Of a stretch of 25,189 nucleotides of DNA, positions 14,910 to 22,102 are shown one piece after another. Each line of letters opens with the position of its first letter. The stretch's first letter is position 1. The translations under genes and the position numbers were made by a program. Source of the stretch: CAYZQE01 sp964480635. Its GTDB lineage: Bacteria; Pseudomonadota; Gammaproteobacteria; GCA-001735895. The DNA lies in the NCBI GenBank assembly GCA_964480635.1, contig CAYZQE010000028.1, positions 1 through 25,189 on the forward strand. The letters are read 5' to 3'. Under the pieces are notes generated by a model that saw only the letters and a list, made by a program, of their open reading frames with translations, ran no database searches and was not told the origin of the DNA.

Positions 14910-15560
14910 ATGTTGAATGTACTGTTGGTTGATGACCACGCATTAGTTAGAAATGGAATTAAGCGTTTGTTAGAAGATACAAACGAAGTAAAGATAATTG
15001 CAGAGGCAGGTTGTGGTGAAGACGGTGTAAAACTCGCGCTTGATCTAAAGCCAGACATTGTTTTAATGGATATCAATATGCCAGGCATTGGCGGTATTGA
15101 AGCATGTCATCGTATTATTCAGCGTAACGCGAATCAAAAAATTGTTATATTAACGGTTCATACTGAACAGTCATTTCCAAAGCGTTTATTAGAAATTGGC
15201 GCTAAAGGGTATTTAACAAAAGAGTGTGCGATTGAAGAAATGTTAGTCGCCATTAAAGATGTTTATGCTGGCGGATCTTATATTTCTGCAAGCATCGCTC
15301 AGCAATTAGCGCTTTCATTAATTCCTGGAGTGGGTCAAAACCCTGTCGATAGTCTATCGAGACGTGAGTTTCAAGTTATGCTGATGATTTCTCAAGGCTT
15401 ACCCAATAAAGAAATTTCTGAACGTTTATGTTTAAGCCCTAAAACGGTCAGTACTTATCGCACACGCTTATTAGAAAAACTCAATGCAAAAAGTGAAGTA
15501 GATTTAATAAAAATAGCTATTTCTCAAGGGCTGTTAGATTTATCTCAGTCTGAAGCTTAA
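14910..15560 (+). CDS. uvrY: GacA/UvrY-type LuxR-family response regulator
   Basis: A 216-residue response regulator of the BarA-UvrY (GacS-GacA) system, which in gammaproteobacteria activates small RNAs that titrate CsrA. Receiver domain: acidic D8 and D9, phosphoacceptor D54 (VLMDINMPGIGG), T82 and K104. The C-terminal LuxR-type helix-turn-helix (about 148-205) contains LSRREFQVMLMISQGLPNKE and LSPKTVSTYRTR. The start at 14910 is set by GGAGG at 14898-14902, 7 bases away, and by family match to MINVLLVDDH; the frame extends upstream to 14883 but that ATG is not preferred. Neighbours uvrC and pgsA are the classic partners. No sensor kinase is in the window. Confidence 0.93.
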   Translation: MLNVLLVDDHALVRNGIKRLLEDTNEVKIIAEAGCGEDGVKLALDLKPDIVLMDINMPGIGGIEACHRIIQRNANQKIVILTVHTEQSFPKRLLEIGAKGYLTKECAIEEMLVAIKDVYAGGSYISASIAQQLALSLIPGVGQNPVDSLSRREFQVMLMISQGLPNKEISERLCLSPKTVSTYRTRLLEKLNAKSEVDLIKIAISQGLLDLSQSEA

Positions 15561-15566
15561 GGCTGA

Positions 15567-16190
15567 ATGCGGGCATCATCATCTTGTAAAAAGTGCCAGC
15601 GTTTAGTTTGTTTTTTATCCCAAACTAAGCAGCAATACCCCGAATATTTTTGTCAGCCAGTCCCTTCTTTTGGCAATGATAATGCGCAATTATTAATTAT
15701 CGGGTTAGCGCCTGGGTTACATGGGGCTAATGCCTCTGGCAGGCCTTTTACCGGTGATGACTCTGGTGGCCTATTATTTTCTACGTTATATCATCATGGG
15801 TTTTCATCGTTAGATAAATCGATGTCTAGCGACGATGGTTTAGTCCTTAATAACTGTAAAATTATCAATGCCGTAAAATGTTTGCCGCCTAATAATAAAC
15901 CTAATTCTGCAGAAATAAGTAACTGTAATTCATTTTTAAAGAAAGAATTAAATCAGCCTAATGGTTACACCGTTATTTTATGTTTAGGACAAATTGCTCA
16001 TAAAGCAGTGCTTAAAGCAAAAGGCCTTGTCGCTAAACACTATCCTTTTGGCCATCATGCGCAATACGCATTAGATAGCCAAACAACACTTATTGATTCT
16101 TATCATTGTGGTCGCTATAACACTCAAACCAAACGATTAACGGTAGACATGTTTAATGATGTCTTTAAAAGCATAAAAACACTTATTTAA
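15567..16190 (+). CDS. Uracil-DNA glycosylase, family 5 (UDGb)-like
   Basis: A 207-residue iron-sulfur uracil-DNA glycosylase. Motif 1, GLAPGLHGANASGRPFTGD (46-64), has the GLAP-x-x-H-G-x-N form of family 5 (UDGb), not the GEAPG form of family 4. NAVKCLPPNNKP (101-112) and the late SYHCGRYNTQTKRLT also fit family 5. C7, C10, C105 and C120 are the probable 4Fe-4S ligands. The enzyme removes uracil, and in some members hypoxanthine or other deaminated bases, to start base-excision repair. It sits 6 bases after the response regulator and its TAA abuts the uvrC ATG, so it shares the operon. This is an uncommon insertion between gacA and uvrC. Confidence 0.88.
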   Translation: MRASSSCKKCQRLVCFLSQTKQQYPEYFCQPVPSFGNDNAQLLIIGLAPGLHGANASGRPFTGDDSGGLLFSTLYHHGFSSLDKSMSSDDGLVLNNCKIINAVKCLPPNNKPNSAEISNCNSFLKKELNQPNGYTVILCLGQIAHKAVLKAKGLVAKHYPFGHHAQYALDSQTTLIDSYHCGRYNTQTKRLTVDMFNDVFKSIKTLI

Positions 16191-18023
16191 ATGCCTGATA
16201 ACGAAGCACAGTTTGATGCAAAAGACTTTATCAGTACGGTAACAAGCCTGCCGGGCATTTATCAAATGCTCAATAATGACGATACTGTTATCTATGTGGG
16301 TAAGGCAAAAAATTTAAAAAAAAGAATATCATCCTATTTTAGAAATACAGGTTTAACCACTAAAACAATGAGTATGGTTAAGCAGATTAACAATATACAT
16401 ATCATCACTACGCGAACAGAAAGCGAAGCCTTATTGTTAGAAAATGATTTAATTAAAAATTTAAGCCCTAAATATAATATCTTATTTAGAGATGATAAAA
16501 GTTACGCTTACATCTGTTTAACAAAACATGAATTTCCTCGCTTAGTTTTTTATCGCGGTAAAATTAATGCCAAGAAAGGACAGTTTTTTGGGCCATTTCC
16601 AAGTGCTGCGGCAATTCGTCATACCATCAATCATATTCAGAAACTATTCAAACTAAGAAGCTGCGATAACTCAGTATTTTCAAACAGAAGTAGGCCTTGC
16701 TTACAATATCAAATTAAACGTTGCACTGCACCGTGTGTGGGTTTAATAAACCAGCAGGAGTATGCTACAAAAATAGAACATACAGATTTATTTTTAAAAG
16801 GTAAAAGTGAATTTATTATTAACCAACAAGTGAGCCTCATGGAGCAGGCTGCAAGTGAGTTAAAATATGAAGAGGCCGCAGAATGTCGCGATAGCATCGA
16901 ACAGTTACGCCGCATTAATGAGCAGCAATTTGTAACGGGGTTTAGTGATAATTTAGATATTATTGCCTGTTATACGCAAGACCATATGTTTTGTATTCAG
17001 TTATTTAAATTTAGAGCGGGGCAGTCTTATGGCAATAAACCATTTATTCAAAAAAATGTATTAGGTTTATCAGAGCAAGAGATTATCGAACGTTTTATTT
17101 TGCAGCACTACGATAAGCAACAAGTGCCACAGCAAATAATCAGTAGTCACTCTATGGATAATAGCCAACTACTGAGCGATCACTTAGAGGTGCTTGCGGG
17201 TAAAAAAATTCAACTGTCTCATATCGTAAAAAGTAAAAAGAAAGTTGCATTGGCTATGGCCATCAATAATGCGAAAGAAACGTTACAGCATTATTTTATA
17301 TCCCATAGTAATTTGACCAAGCGGTATAAAGCATTTATTGATGATTTACAGCTAATAGATGCACCGCAAAAAATAGAATGCTTCGATATTAGTCATACTC
17401 AAGGCGAAGCCACCAAAGCATCATGTGTGGTGTTTAATCCAGAAGGGCCGATTAAAAGTGAATATAGGCGCTATAACATCTCAGGTATTACGCCAGGTGA
17501 TGATTATGCGGCAATGGCACAAGTGCTGACACGTCGATATGAAAAGCGTCTTGATACGCCTGAGCTGATACCCGATGTGATATTAATAGATGGTGGTAAA
17601 GGTCAAATTAGTAAATCTTTAGAAGCCTTAAATGCATTATCTATTTTTAACATTAAACCAAGTTTAAGAGTGATTGGTGTGTCTAAAGGCCCCAAACGCA
17701 AAGAAGGGTATGAGGATATTATTGATGAGGAAGGGCATATCATTTTAGTACCCTTAGAATCACCTAGTCGCTTACTCATTCAACAAATAAGAGATGAAGC
17801 GCATCGATTTGCAATAACAGGGCATCGTCAAGCGCGACAAAAAGCAAGACGGCAATCAAAGCTTGAGGGTATACCAGGGGTCGGTGCAAAAAGACGCCAA
17901 CTGTTATTAAAAAAGTTTGGTGGTCTTCAAGGTGTTATTAATGCAGGTGTTGAAGAACTTATGCAATTAAAAGGCATAAACAAAGAGACGGCACAAAGCA
18001 TCTATGATAATTTCCACGGATAA
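16191..18023 (+). CDS. uvrC: UvrABC excinuclease subunit C
   Basis: A 610-residue protein, the same length as E. coli UvrC. UvrC makes both incisions in nucleotide excision repair. Domains in order: GIY-YIG nuclease (about 18-95, PGIYQML then IYVGKAKNLKKRI), cysteine-rich CLQYQIKRCTAPCVG (about 173-187), UVR helix that contacts UvrB (about 205-240, LKYEEAAECRDSIEQLR), RNase H-like endonuclease (about 380-540, ECFDISHTQGE and LIDGGKGQ), and tandem helix-hairpin-helix (about 560-608, GIPGVGAKRRQLLLKKFGG and LKGINKETAQSIY). The ATG at 16191 directly follows the upstream stop, and pgsA follows after 18 bases. Confidence 0.97.
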   Translation: MPDNEAQFDAKDFISTVTSLPGIYQMLNNDDTVIYVGKAKNLKKRISSYFRNTGLTTKTMSMVKQINNIHIITTRTESEALLLENDLIKNLSPKYNILFRDDKSYAYICLTKHEFPRLVFYRGKINAKKGQFFGPFPSAAAIRHTINHIQKLFKLRSCDNSVFSNRSRPCLQYQIKRCTAPCVGLINQQEYATKIEHTDLFLKGKSEFIINQQVSLMEQAASELKYEEAAECRDSIEQLRRINEQQFVTGFSDNLDIIACYTQDHMFCIQLFKFRAGQSYGNKPFIQKNVLGLSEQEIIERFILQHYDKQQVPQQIISSHSMDNSQLLSDHLEVLAGKKIQLSHIVKSKKKVALAMAINNAKETLQHYFISHSNLTKRYKAFIDDLQLIDAPQKIECFDISHTQGEATKASCVVFNPEGPIKSEYRRYNISGITPGDDYAAMAQVLTRRYEKRLDTPELIPDVILIDGGKGQISKSLEALNALSIFNIKPSLRVIGVSKGPKRKEGYEDIIDEEGHIILVPLESPSRLLIQQIRDEAHRFAITGHRQARQKARRQSKLEGIPGVGAKRRQLLLKKFGGLQGVINAGVEELMQLKGINKETAQSIYDNFHG

Positions 18024-18041
18024 CTTTAATAGCCTTAAATT

Positions 18042-18602
18042 ATGACTCTTACAATCCCCACATCCATCACATTATTGCGTATTTTTTTAATACCCTGTTT
18101 TGTTATTGTTTTTTACTTACCCATACAAAATGCTCAACTGTACGCAGCAGCCATATTTTTTATAGCAGCAGTCTCTGATTGGTTAGATGGTTATTTGGCT
18201 CGCATACTAAAACAAGAGTCGCCATTTGGGGCGTTTTTAGACCCCGTGGCGGATAAGTTAATGGTTTCGGTTGCTATCGTATTAATAGTGCAGTCACACC
18301 CCACGCTTTGGATTGCAATCCCATCGGCTATCATCATCTCAAGAGAAATAACAGTCTCTGCATTAAGAGAGTGGATGGCCGAGTTAGGAGAGCGAGCATC
18401 AGTGCAAGTCTCTATCGTTGGTAAAATAAAAACCAGTGCACAAATGGGGGCAATATTTTTTATAATTGTTGAAGAACCTATACTTCAAATCCCAACTTTA
18501 ACGGTCGGAATAACGCTTTATTACATAGCCGCAATATTGACACTTTATTCAATGTATCTATATTTGAAATCAGCTTGGCCAACAATTGTAAAAAATAGTT
18601 AA
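18042..18602 (+). CDS. pgsA: CDP-diacylglycerol-glycerol-3-phosphate 3-phosphatidyltransferase
   Basis: PgsA makes phosphatidylglycerol phosphate from CDP-diacylglycerol and glycerol 3-phosphate in the inner membrane. The 186-residue protein carries the full CDP-alcohol phosphatidyltransferase motif: D46-x2-D49-G50-x2-A53-R54-x8-G63-x3-D67-x3-D71. Several hydrophobic segments (about 10-28, 33-45, 85-100, 140-180) fit a polytopic membrane enzyme. Length matches E. coli PgsA (182). The uvrC-pgsA-tRNA-Gly-Cys-Leu order is the same as in E. coli. No clear terminator separates pgsA from the tRNA promoter. Confidence 0.95.
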   Translation: MTLTIPTSITLLRIFLIPCFVIVFYLPIQNAQLYAAAIFFIAAVSDWLDGYLARILKQESPFGAFLDPVADKLMVSVAIVLIVQSHPTLWIAIPSAIIISREITVSALREWMAELGERASVQVSIVGKIKTSAQMGAIFFIIVEEPILQIPTLTVGITLYYIAAILTLYSMYLYLKSAWPTIVKNS

Positions 18603-18639
18603 AAAAACAAAAAAAAAGGCCGTTTTAGTGGATACGTGC

Positions 18640-18667
18640 TTGACAGTTTTTCGCAATTATATAGAAT
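18640..18667 (+). promoter_or_regulatory. Promoter of the tRNA-Gly-Cys-Leu group
   Basis: TTGACA (18640-18645), a 16-bp spacer and TAGAAT (18662-18667) place transcription a few bases before tRNA-Gly. An A-rich tract (18602-18617) lies upstream. The stretch TTGACAGTTTT recurs in the tRNA-Ala promoter at 24968. Confidence 0.75.
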
Positions 18668-18678
18668 GCCCCCACTTC

Positions 18679-18753
18679 GCGGGAATAGCTCAGTGGTAGA
18701 GCACAACCTTGCCAAGGTTGGGGTCGGGAGTTCGAATCTCCTTTCCCGCTCCA
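18679..18753 (+). tRNA. tRNA-Gly(GCC)
   Basis: The acceptor stem GCGGGAA pairs with TTCCCGC, followed by T and the encoded CCA. The D-arm AGCTCAGTGGTAGAGC, the anticodon loop with GCC in CTTGCCA, and the T-arm GGGAGTTCGAATCTCC are all regular. It is 75 nt long. It corresponds by position to glyW of E. coli. Confidence 0.98.
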
Positions 18754-18762
18754 GTTTAAATC

Positions 18763-18782
18763 AAGCCCTCTTTTGAGGGCTT
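18763..18782 (+). terminator. Hairpin with T-run after tRNA-Gly
   Basis: AAGCCCTC / GAGGGCTT, an 8-bp stem with a TTTT loop, followed by AGTTTTTATTATT. It has the form of an intrinsic terminator but lies between tRNA-Gly and tRNA-Cys. It may be partial or a processing signal, since no strong promoter is seen before tRNA-Cys. Confidence 0.6.
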
Positions 18783-18827
18783 AGTTTTTATTATTTATAA
18801 AAGCAACGCAAAGTAAAAATTTATATT

Positions 18828-18901
18828 GGCTGGGTGGCAGAGTGGTTATGCAGCGGCCTGCAAAGCCGTGGACGGCGGTTCGATTCCGCCCTCAGCCTCC
18901 A
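18828..18901 (+). tRNA. tRNA-Cys(GCA)
   Basis: The acceptor GGCTGGG pairs with CTCAGCC (one G-U), followed by T and the encoded CCA. The anticodon loop CTGCAAA gives GCA. The T-arm GGCGGTTCGATTCCGCC is perfect. 74 nt; it corresponds to cysT. Confidence 0.98.
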
Positions 18902-18967
18902 ATATAATTAACAAAGTTTTAATGTTGTCTATCTCATTAAAATGGCACCACAGTCCATCCCTATGAA

Positions 18968-19054
18968 GCCCGGGTGGCGAAACTGGTAGACGCAAGGGAC
19001 TTAAAATCCCTCGGCTTAACGGCCGTGCCGGTTCGACTCCGGCCCCGGGCACCA
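18968..19054 (+). tRNA. tRNA-Leu(UAA)
   Basis: A class II tRNA of 87 nt: acceptor GCCCGGG / CCCGGGC plus A and the encoded CCA. Anticodon stem AGGGA / TCCCT, with UAA in the loop CTTAAAA. A variable arm (CGGCTTAACGGCCG) and T-arm GCCGGTTCGACTCCGGC follow. It corresponds to leuZ. An integrase remnant lies 76 bp downstream of its 3' end. Confidence 0.98.
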
Positions 19055-19130
19055 TATTCTATAAGGCTCTTAGTCTATTTATCTATAAATCAAAGCGGCA
19101 TCATTAAAAACAGTGGCACCATAGCTCTTT

Positions 19131-19388
19131 TTATTTCTTCTTAGTCTCTACTTTTTCATCAAACATATTTGCTAATTTCATTAAGTCATCATCTATTAGG
19201 TGTGACGGCTTGTTGCTTTAGTTGAGCCGTGCCCTAGCGCTTCTCCTATGATAGATAGAGCCTGCGTCATTTTGTATTATGAATGATGCGTATGAGTGCC
19301 TTAGATCGTGGAGGCGTATGTGTGTCATATTACGTTTTTCTCTGGCGGCTTCAAATTCTATTCGTAAGTTGGTATTCGTAGGACGAAT
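19131..19388 (-). pseudogene. Tyrosine recombinase (phage-type integrase), C-terminal remnant
   Basis: On the minus strand from about 19388, one frame reads LRIEFEAAREKRNMTHIRLH then DLRHSYASFIIQNDA. This is the box II region of tyrosine integrases, including the catalytic arginine of HDLRHSYAS. A frameshift near 19260 moves the sequence to IIGEALGHGSTKATSRHT, the GHxST box. A second shift near 19203 leads to HLIDDDLMKLANMFDEKVET, ending at TAA (19131-19133). The tyrosine expected before the HL has been lost at the second shift, and a stop (TAG, about 19389) lies upstream, so nothing functional remains. The rest of the gene is absent. The integrase lies next to the 3' end of tRNA-Leu, a usual target for this class, so it marks a former integrated element. 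Confidence 0.85.
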
Positions 19389-19548
19389 CTAATGAAAGTT
19401 AATATTTCATTGTAGATAATGGCGTAAGTTGCAAAATAATTATTAAGCCAATGTATTTAAGCGAGGGAATTTACCTACGAGCACCAGAGAAAAAGGTGAG
19501 TAAATAATACAGTCAGTGCTTTTTTCGCAAAATTATTTTGTTGTTGTG

Positions 19549-19743
19549 TTAGTTCACCTTTAAAGTGTGGAAAATAAAAAATATGGCAATGCCTGCAAGC
19601 GTAGTGAGACCAGAAAATATCATATAAACCCATTTGTAATCGAGTTGTAATCGCTCTATTAGAAGAAAAAGAGAGCCAAAAATATTAAGGCCAACTAAAC
19701 ATGCACTTTTATATGGTCTGTTTTTAACACTGAATTTTAGGTA
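19549..19743 (-). pseudogene. Hydrophobic open frame without a start codon, possible membrane-protein remnant
   Basis: The minus-strand frame from the TAG near 19744 to TAA (19549-19551) reads ACLVGLNIFGSLFLLIERLQ then DYKWVYMIFSGLTTLAGIAI and FFIFHTLKVN. Two hydrophobic segments are separated by a short charged loop, which looks like a real membrane hairpin. There is no ATG, GTG or TTG before the first segment, and the frame overlaps the end of umuC. It may be a truncated small membrane protein, or chance. The 157 bp between it and the integrase remnant (19392-19548) show nothing I recognise. Confidence 0.3.
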
Positions 19744-20971
19744 AATCTAGCCAAGATGAAGTATAAGCAGGGGATAGTTTATTTTGGTTCATACTCCATT
19801 TCCCCGTTGTTCCTTCTGCGCCAAACACTAATGAATCTCGCCCAAAACGATTGTTGATGCGATCAATTGCCTTCATCAGTTGGTCTGTTTTGTAACTTTG
19901 CCCTTGAGTGAATAAATCGCTTTGATAAAAACGTTTGTCTCTTATGTCTAATAATCCAATGCCACATTTAGCAAACAGATAGTTTTTTTGGTATAGCTGT
20001 TCTATCGCATGTTTGGCATGTTGAATAATCAGTTGACTATCATTGCTTGGGTAGGGGAGTTTTATGCTAACACTCTTACTATAAGGGAGAGCATGAAAGC
20101 GAGACGTCTCGACAAAAATATAAAGGCTTTGGCATAGATCTTTTTGTTGCCTTAGTTTTTCGCTAGCAGCTGAGGCATAGCGGCTAATGTGGCGCAATAG
20201 TTCTTCTTTATCACTGGTTTTTTTTCCAAACGAACGAGTGACAAAGATGGCTTTTTTAGGCGCGGGGCTTTCTTCTAATGCAAAACAAGCTTCGCCGTTT
20301 AATTCGGCAATGGTGCGTTCAACATTAACACTGGTGTAGCGCCTTATTTCTTTAGGGTTTGCTATAGCCAATTGATAAGCAGTTGTAATGCCGATGCTGT
20401 TTAAGCGATGGCTTAACTTAGAGCCAATGCCCCATATTTTATTAATTTTTAATCGTTTTTGTAGCCATTGCCATTTTAAGGGTGTATCGAGTATAGCCAC
20501 GCCATTATCTTTAATGTTTTTAGCTGCATAGTTTGCAAGCTTAGACAGTGTTTTAGTGGGTGCTATGCCAACGCTAACAGGCATACGCACATGCTGCCAT
20601 AGAATGCTTTTAATGTGCTCACCATAGCGCATTAAGTCATCCATACCCTGAAAGTTAAGAAACATTTCATCAATGCTGTATTGCTCTACATGAGGTGAAA
20701 ATTCACGCAGTGTTTCCATGACATGGTTTGAAATATCACCGTACAGACGAAAGTTTGCCGAGAACACATGCACTTTGTTTTTTATGAGCAAAGGTTTTAC
20801 TTTGAAATAAGGCTGTAAGTCAGGGATGCCAATGGCTTTAGCCTCTTTGCTTCGGGCAACAATACAGCCATCGTTATTACTTAACACAATCAGTGGCTTA
20901 TTGCGTAAATCAGGGCGAAATACTTGCTCGCACGATGCATAGCAAGAGTTGCAATCAACTAAGCAAATCAT
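19724..20971 (-). CDS. umuC: UmuC-like Y-family DNA polymerase (Pol V catalytic subunit)
   Basis: A 415-residue translesion polymerase, close to E. coli UmuC (422). Catalytic acidic residues are D6 (CLVDCNSCYASCEQVF) and D101-E102 (EQYSIDEMF), at the E. coli positions. SNNDGCIVARS, the helix-hairpin-helix region (IWGIGSKLSHRL) and the C-terminal GTTGKWSMNQNKLSPAYT are typical. QSDLF (350-354) matches a beta-clamp-binding motif. Pol V needs UmuD', yet no umuD precedes it; the 500 bp upstream hold only a decayed rhomboid gene on the other strand. No Shine-Dalgarno sequence is evident before the ATG at 20971. GTTC-N7-GTTC lies 13 bases upstream. It may work with a UmuD encoded elsewhere. Confidence 0.93.
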   Translation of the reverse strand: MICLVDCNSCYASCEQVFRPDLRNKPLIVLSNNDGCIVARSKEAKAIGIPDLQPYFKVKPLLIKNKVHVFSANFRLYGDISNHVMETLREFSPHVEQYSIDEMFLNFQGMDDLMRYGEHIKSILWQHVRMPVSVGIAPTKTLSKLANYAAKNIKDNGVAILDTPLKWQWLQKRLKINKIWGIGSKLSHRLNSIGITTAYQLAIANPKEIRRYTSVNVERTIAELNGEACFALEESPAPKKAIFVTRSFGKKTSDKEELLRHISRYASAASEKLRQQKDLCQSLYIFVETSRFHALPYSKSVSIKLPYPSNDSQLIIQHAKHAIEQLYQKNYLFAKCGIGLLDIRDKRFYQSDLFTQGQSYKTDQLMKAIDRINNRFGRDSLVFGAEGTTGKWSMNQNKLSPAYTSSWLDLPKIQC

Positions 20972-20983
20972 GATAATTATTAT

Positions 20984-20998
20984 GTTCTCATATCGTTC
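20984..20998. promoter_or_regulatory. GTTC-N7-GTTC direct repeat, possible LexA operator for umuC
   Basis: GTTCTCATATCGTTC lies 13 bases from the umuC ATG (reading GAAC-N7-GAAC toward the gene). This spacing matches the LexA box known from alphaproteobacteria. The E. coli type CTGT-N8-ACAG box is not seen here. The match is exact but short, so it could be chance. Confidence 0.4.
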
Positions 20999-21096
20999 TC
21001 TTTAGTGTATTTAATAATTTAAAATAGATCAAATAAAATAGAGCAGCTATCTCTTAGAGAAGAGAAATAAATAGCCAATTAAAATTAAGGATAAAG

Positions 21097-21335
21097 ATGA
21101 TTATATTGCCCTATAGCACGGTATTAACCTTGCAAAGACACCGCTAGTAACCTATGCCATTGTTGTGATATGCAGTGTTATTTTATATTGACAGCGTGAC
21201 CCAGCGGTAATAGAGCAGTTAATGTATTACCCAAAAATATGGAGCCCGCTCATCATGTTCAGTTCAGTATTGACACATGGCGGAGTGACGCACCTTGTTG
21301 ACAATGCGGGAATTCGAGAACATTGCTGTGTTTAG
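21097..21335 (+). pseudogene. Rhomboid-family intramembrane protease, broken N-terminal remnant
   Basis: The ATG at 21097 is preceded by AAGGA (21087-21091) and begins MIILPYSTVLTLQ. After a one-base deletion in an A-run near 21134-21136 the sequence continues KTPLVTYAIVVICSVILY, a membrane segment, then TGA (21189-21191, possibly from TGG), then QRDPAVIEQLMYYPKIWSPL and IMFSSVLTHGGVTHLVDN. THGGVTHLVDN carries the rhomboid H-x4-H-x3-N signature of the second transmembrane region. The match stops there and the frame ends at TAG (21333-21335), so the GxSG catalytic serine and later helices are lost. The rest of the interval (20999-21096 and 21336-21471) shows nothing else I recognise. Two lesions and a truncation support a decayed gene over a sequencing error. 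Confidence 0.7.
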
Positions 21336-21471
21336 GGCGTTTAATTATGTATAAACTAGATAAAGAAAAACGCTATGGAAGGGCAATTGTTTACATCGAA
21401 AAATGCCAAGCTATAAGCCCTAAATTTATCTAAATAAGAGTGGAGGAAATAAGGTGAGGAATAAAAATATA

Positions 21472-21562
21472 TGGCGGAGAGCTAGGGATTCGAACCCTAG
21501 ATAGGTTATTCACCTATACACGCTTTCCAGGCGTGCTCCTTCAACCACTCGGACAGCTCTCC
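21472..21562 (-). tRNA. tRNA-Ser(GGA)
   Basis: A class II tRNA of 91 nt on the minus strand: acceptor GGAGAGC pairs with GCTCTCC, then G and the encoded CCA (21472-21474). The anticodon loop CTGGAAA gives GGA. A long variable arm (TATAGGTGAATAACCTAT) and T-arm CTAGGGTTCGAATCCCTAG follow. The 5' end is at 21562. Its first 23 bp plus flank are repeated at 21712-21734. Confidence 0.97.
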
Positions 21563-21711
21563 ATATATTATTGTTACCTAGTTTATTTTAAGAGTAACAA
21601 GCTCTTTTGCTAAAGAAGCACGCTGCTGTGCTCGTTATGAAATACATCCTTGTATTTCACCCTTCGGGAAGTGCCATTGGCACTTTTCACAATCGTTCCA
21701 AACAATTGTAG

Positions 21712-21734
21712 TCAACCACTCGGACAGCTCTCCA
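21712..21734 (-). repeat. Duplicated 5' end of tRNA-Ser, possible attachment-site or recombination scar
   Basis: These 23 bp are identical to 21541-21563, the first 22 bases of tRNA-Ser(GGA) plus one flanking base. The copy is in the same orientation and lacks the rest of the tRNA. The 148 bp between the copies contain inverted repeats TTGTTAC / GTAACAA (21571-21600), GAAATACA / TGTATTTC (21639-21658) and AAGTGCC / GGCACTT (21669-21685). No gene is seen in this 279-bp gap (21563-21841), which must also carry the tRNA promoter. Confidence 0.85.
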
Positions 21735-21841
21735 GTTACATAGCTTTATTTGTGCGTTGCTCTATTTAAAGCTTATGTCTAGCGGGCAAGAGAGTACCTT
21801 AAGGCTTAATACTTTTCAATATGAAGTAGGGAATAATAACG

Positions 21842-22102
21842 TTAAGTGTAAAGAATGTAAGCTAAAGTGGCTGCCGCACATAAACCAAGTATGGCAATTA
21901 GAATATCACTTAGGTTATAGCGTGGTATAGATAAGTTTTTGTGGCTTACTTTGTTTAAATTTAAATAATTTTCTAAATCGTTTTCTCTAATTTCGCCAGT
22001 CTGTTCCAATTTATTCATTAACAGAGTTCTAATATGTAAATATTCATCCCTAGAGACTAATTTATCTGAATGAGCCTTAACTAATTGCCTTAATGGACTC
22101 AT
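21842..22102 (-). CDS. Small tail-anchored membrane protein of the kinase operon
   Basis: An 86-residue protein, function unknown. The N-terminal ~50 residues are charged and helical (LRQLVKAHSDKLVSRDEYLH, residues 5-24) with a SHOCT-like look, and a single C-terminal membrane segment (about 66-84, DILIAILGLCAAATLAYIL) suggests a cytoplasmic domain anchored by its tail. The start (ATG 22100-22102) overlaps the kinase stop by four bases (ATGA), so translation is coupled. The segment resembles the N-terminus of the kinase in spacing and residues (see findings). It may be a partner or adaptor of the kinase; this is inference. Confidence 0.75.
   Translation of the reverse strand: MSPLRQLVKAHSDKLVSRDEYLHIRTLLMNKLEQTGEIRENDLENYLNLNKVSHKNLSIPRYNLSDILIAILGLCAAATLAYILYT

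Noticed and set aside
16191..18023. Possible homing endonuclease because of the GIY-YIG domain
   Set aside because: The full UvrC domain order, length and pgsA neighbour identify it as the excision repair nuclease.
18846..19055. 69-residue minus-strand open frame reading GAGVEPARPLSRGILSPLRL
   Set aside because: It is antisense to tRNA-Leu and tRNA-Cys; this peptide is a well-known spurious translation of tRNA genes.
21347..21433. 28-residue plus-strand frame starting MYKLDKEKRYGRAIVYIEKC
   Set aside because: It is short, has no ribosome-binding site and no recognised family. It may be chance or another decayed fragment in this segment.
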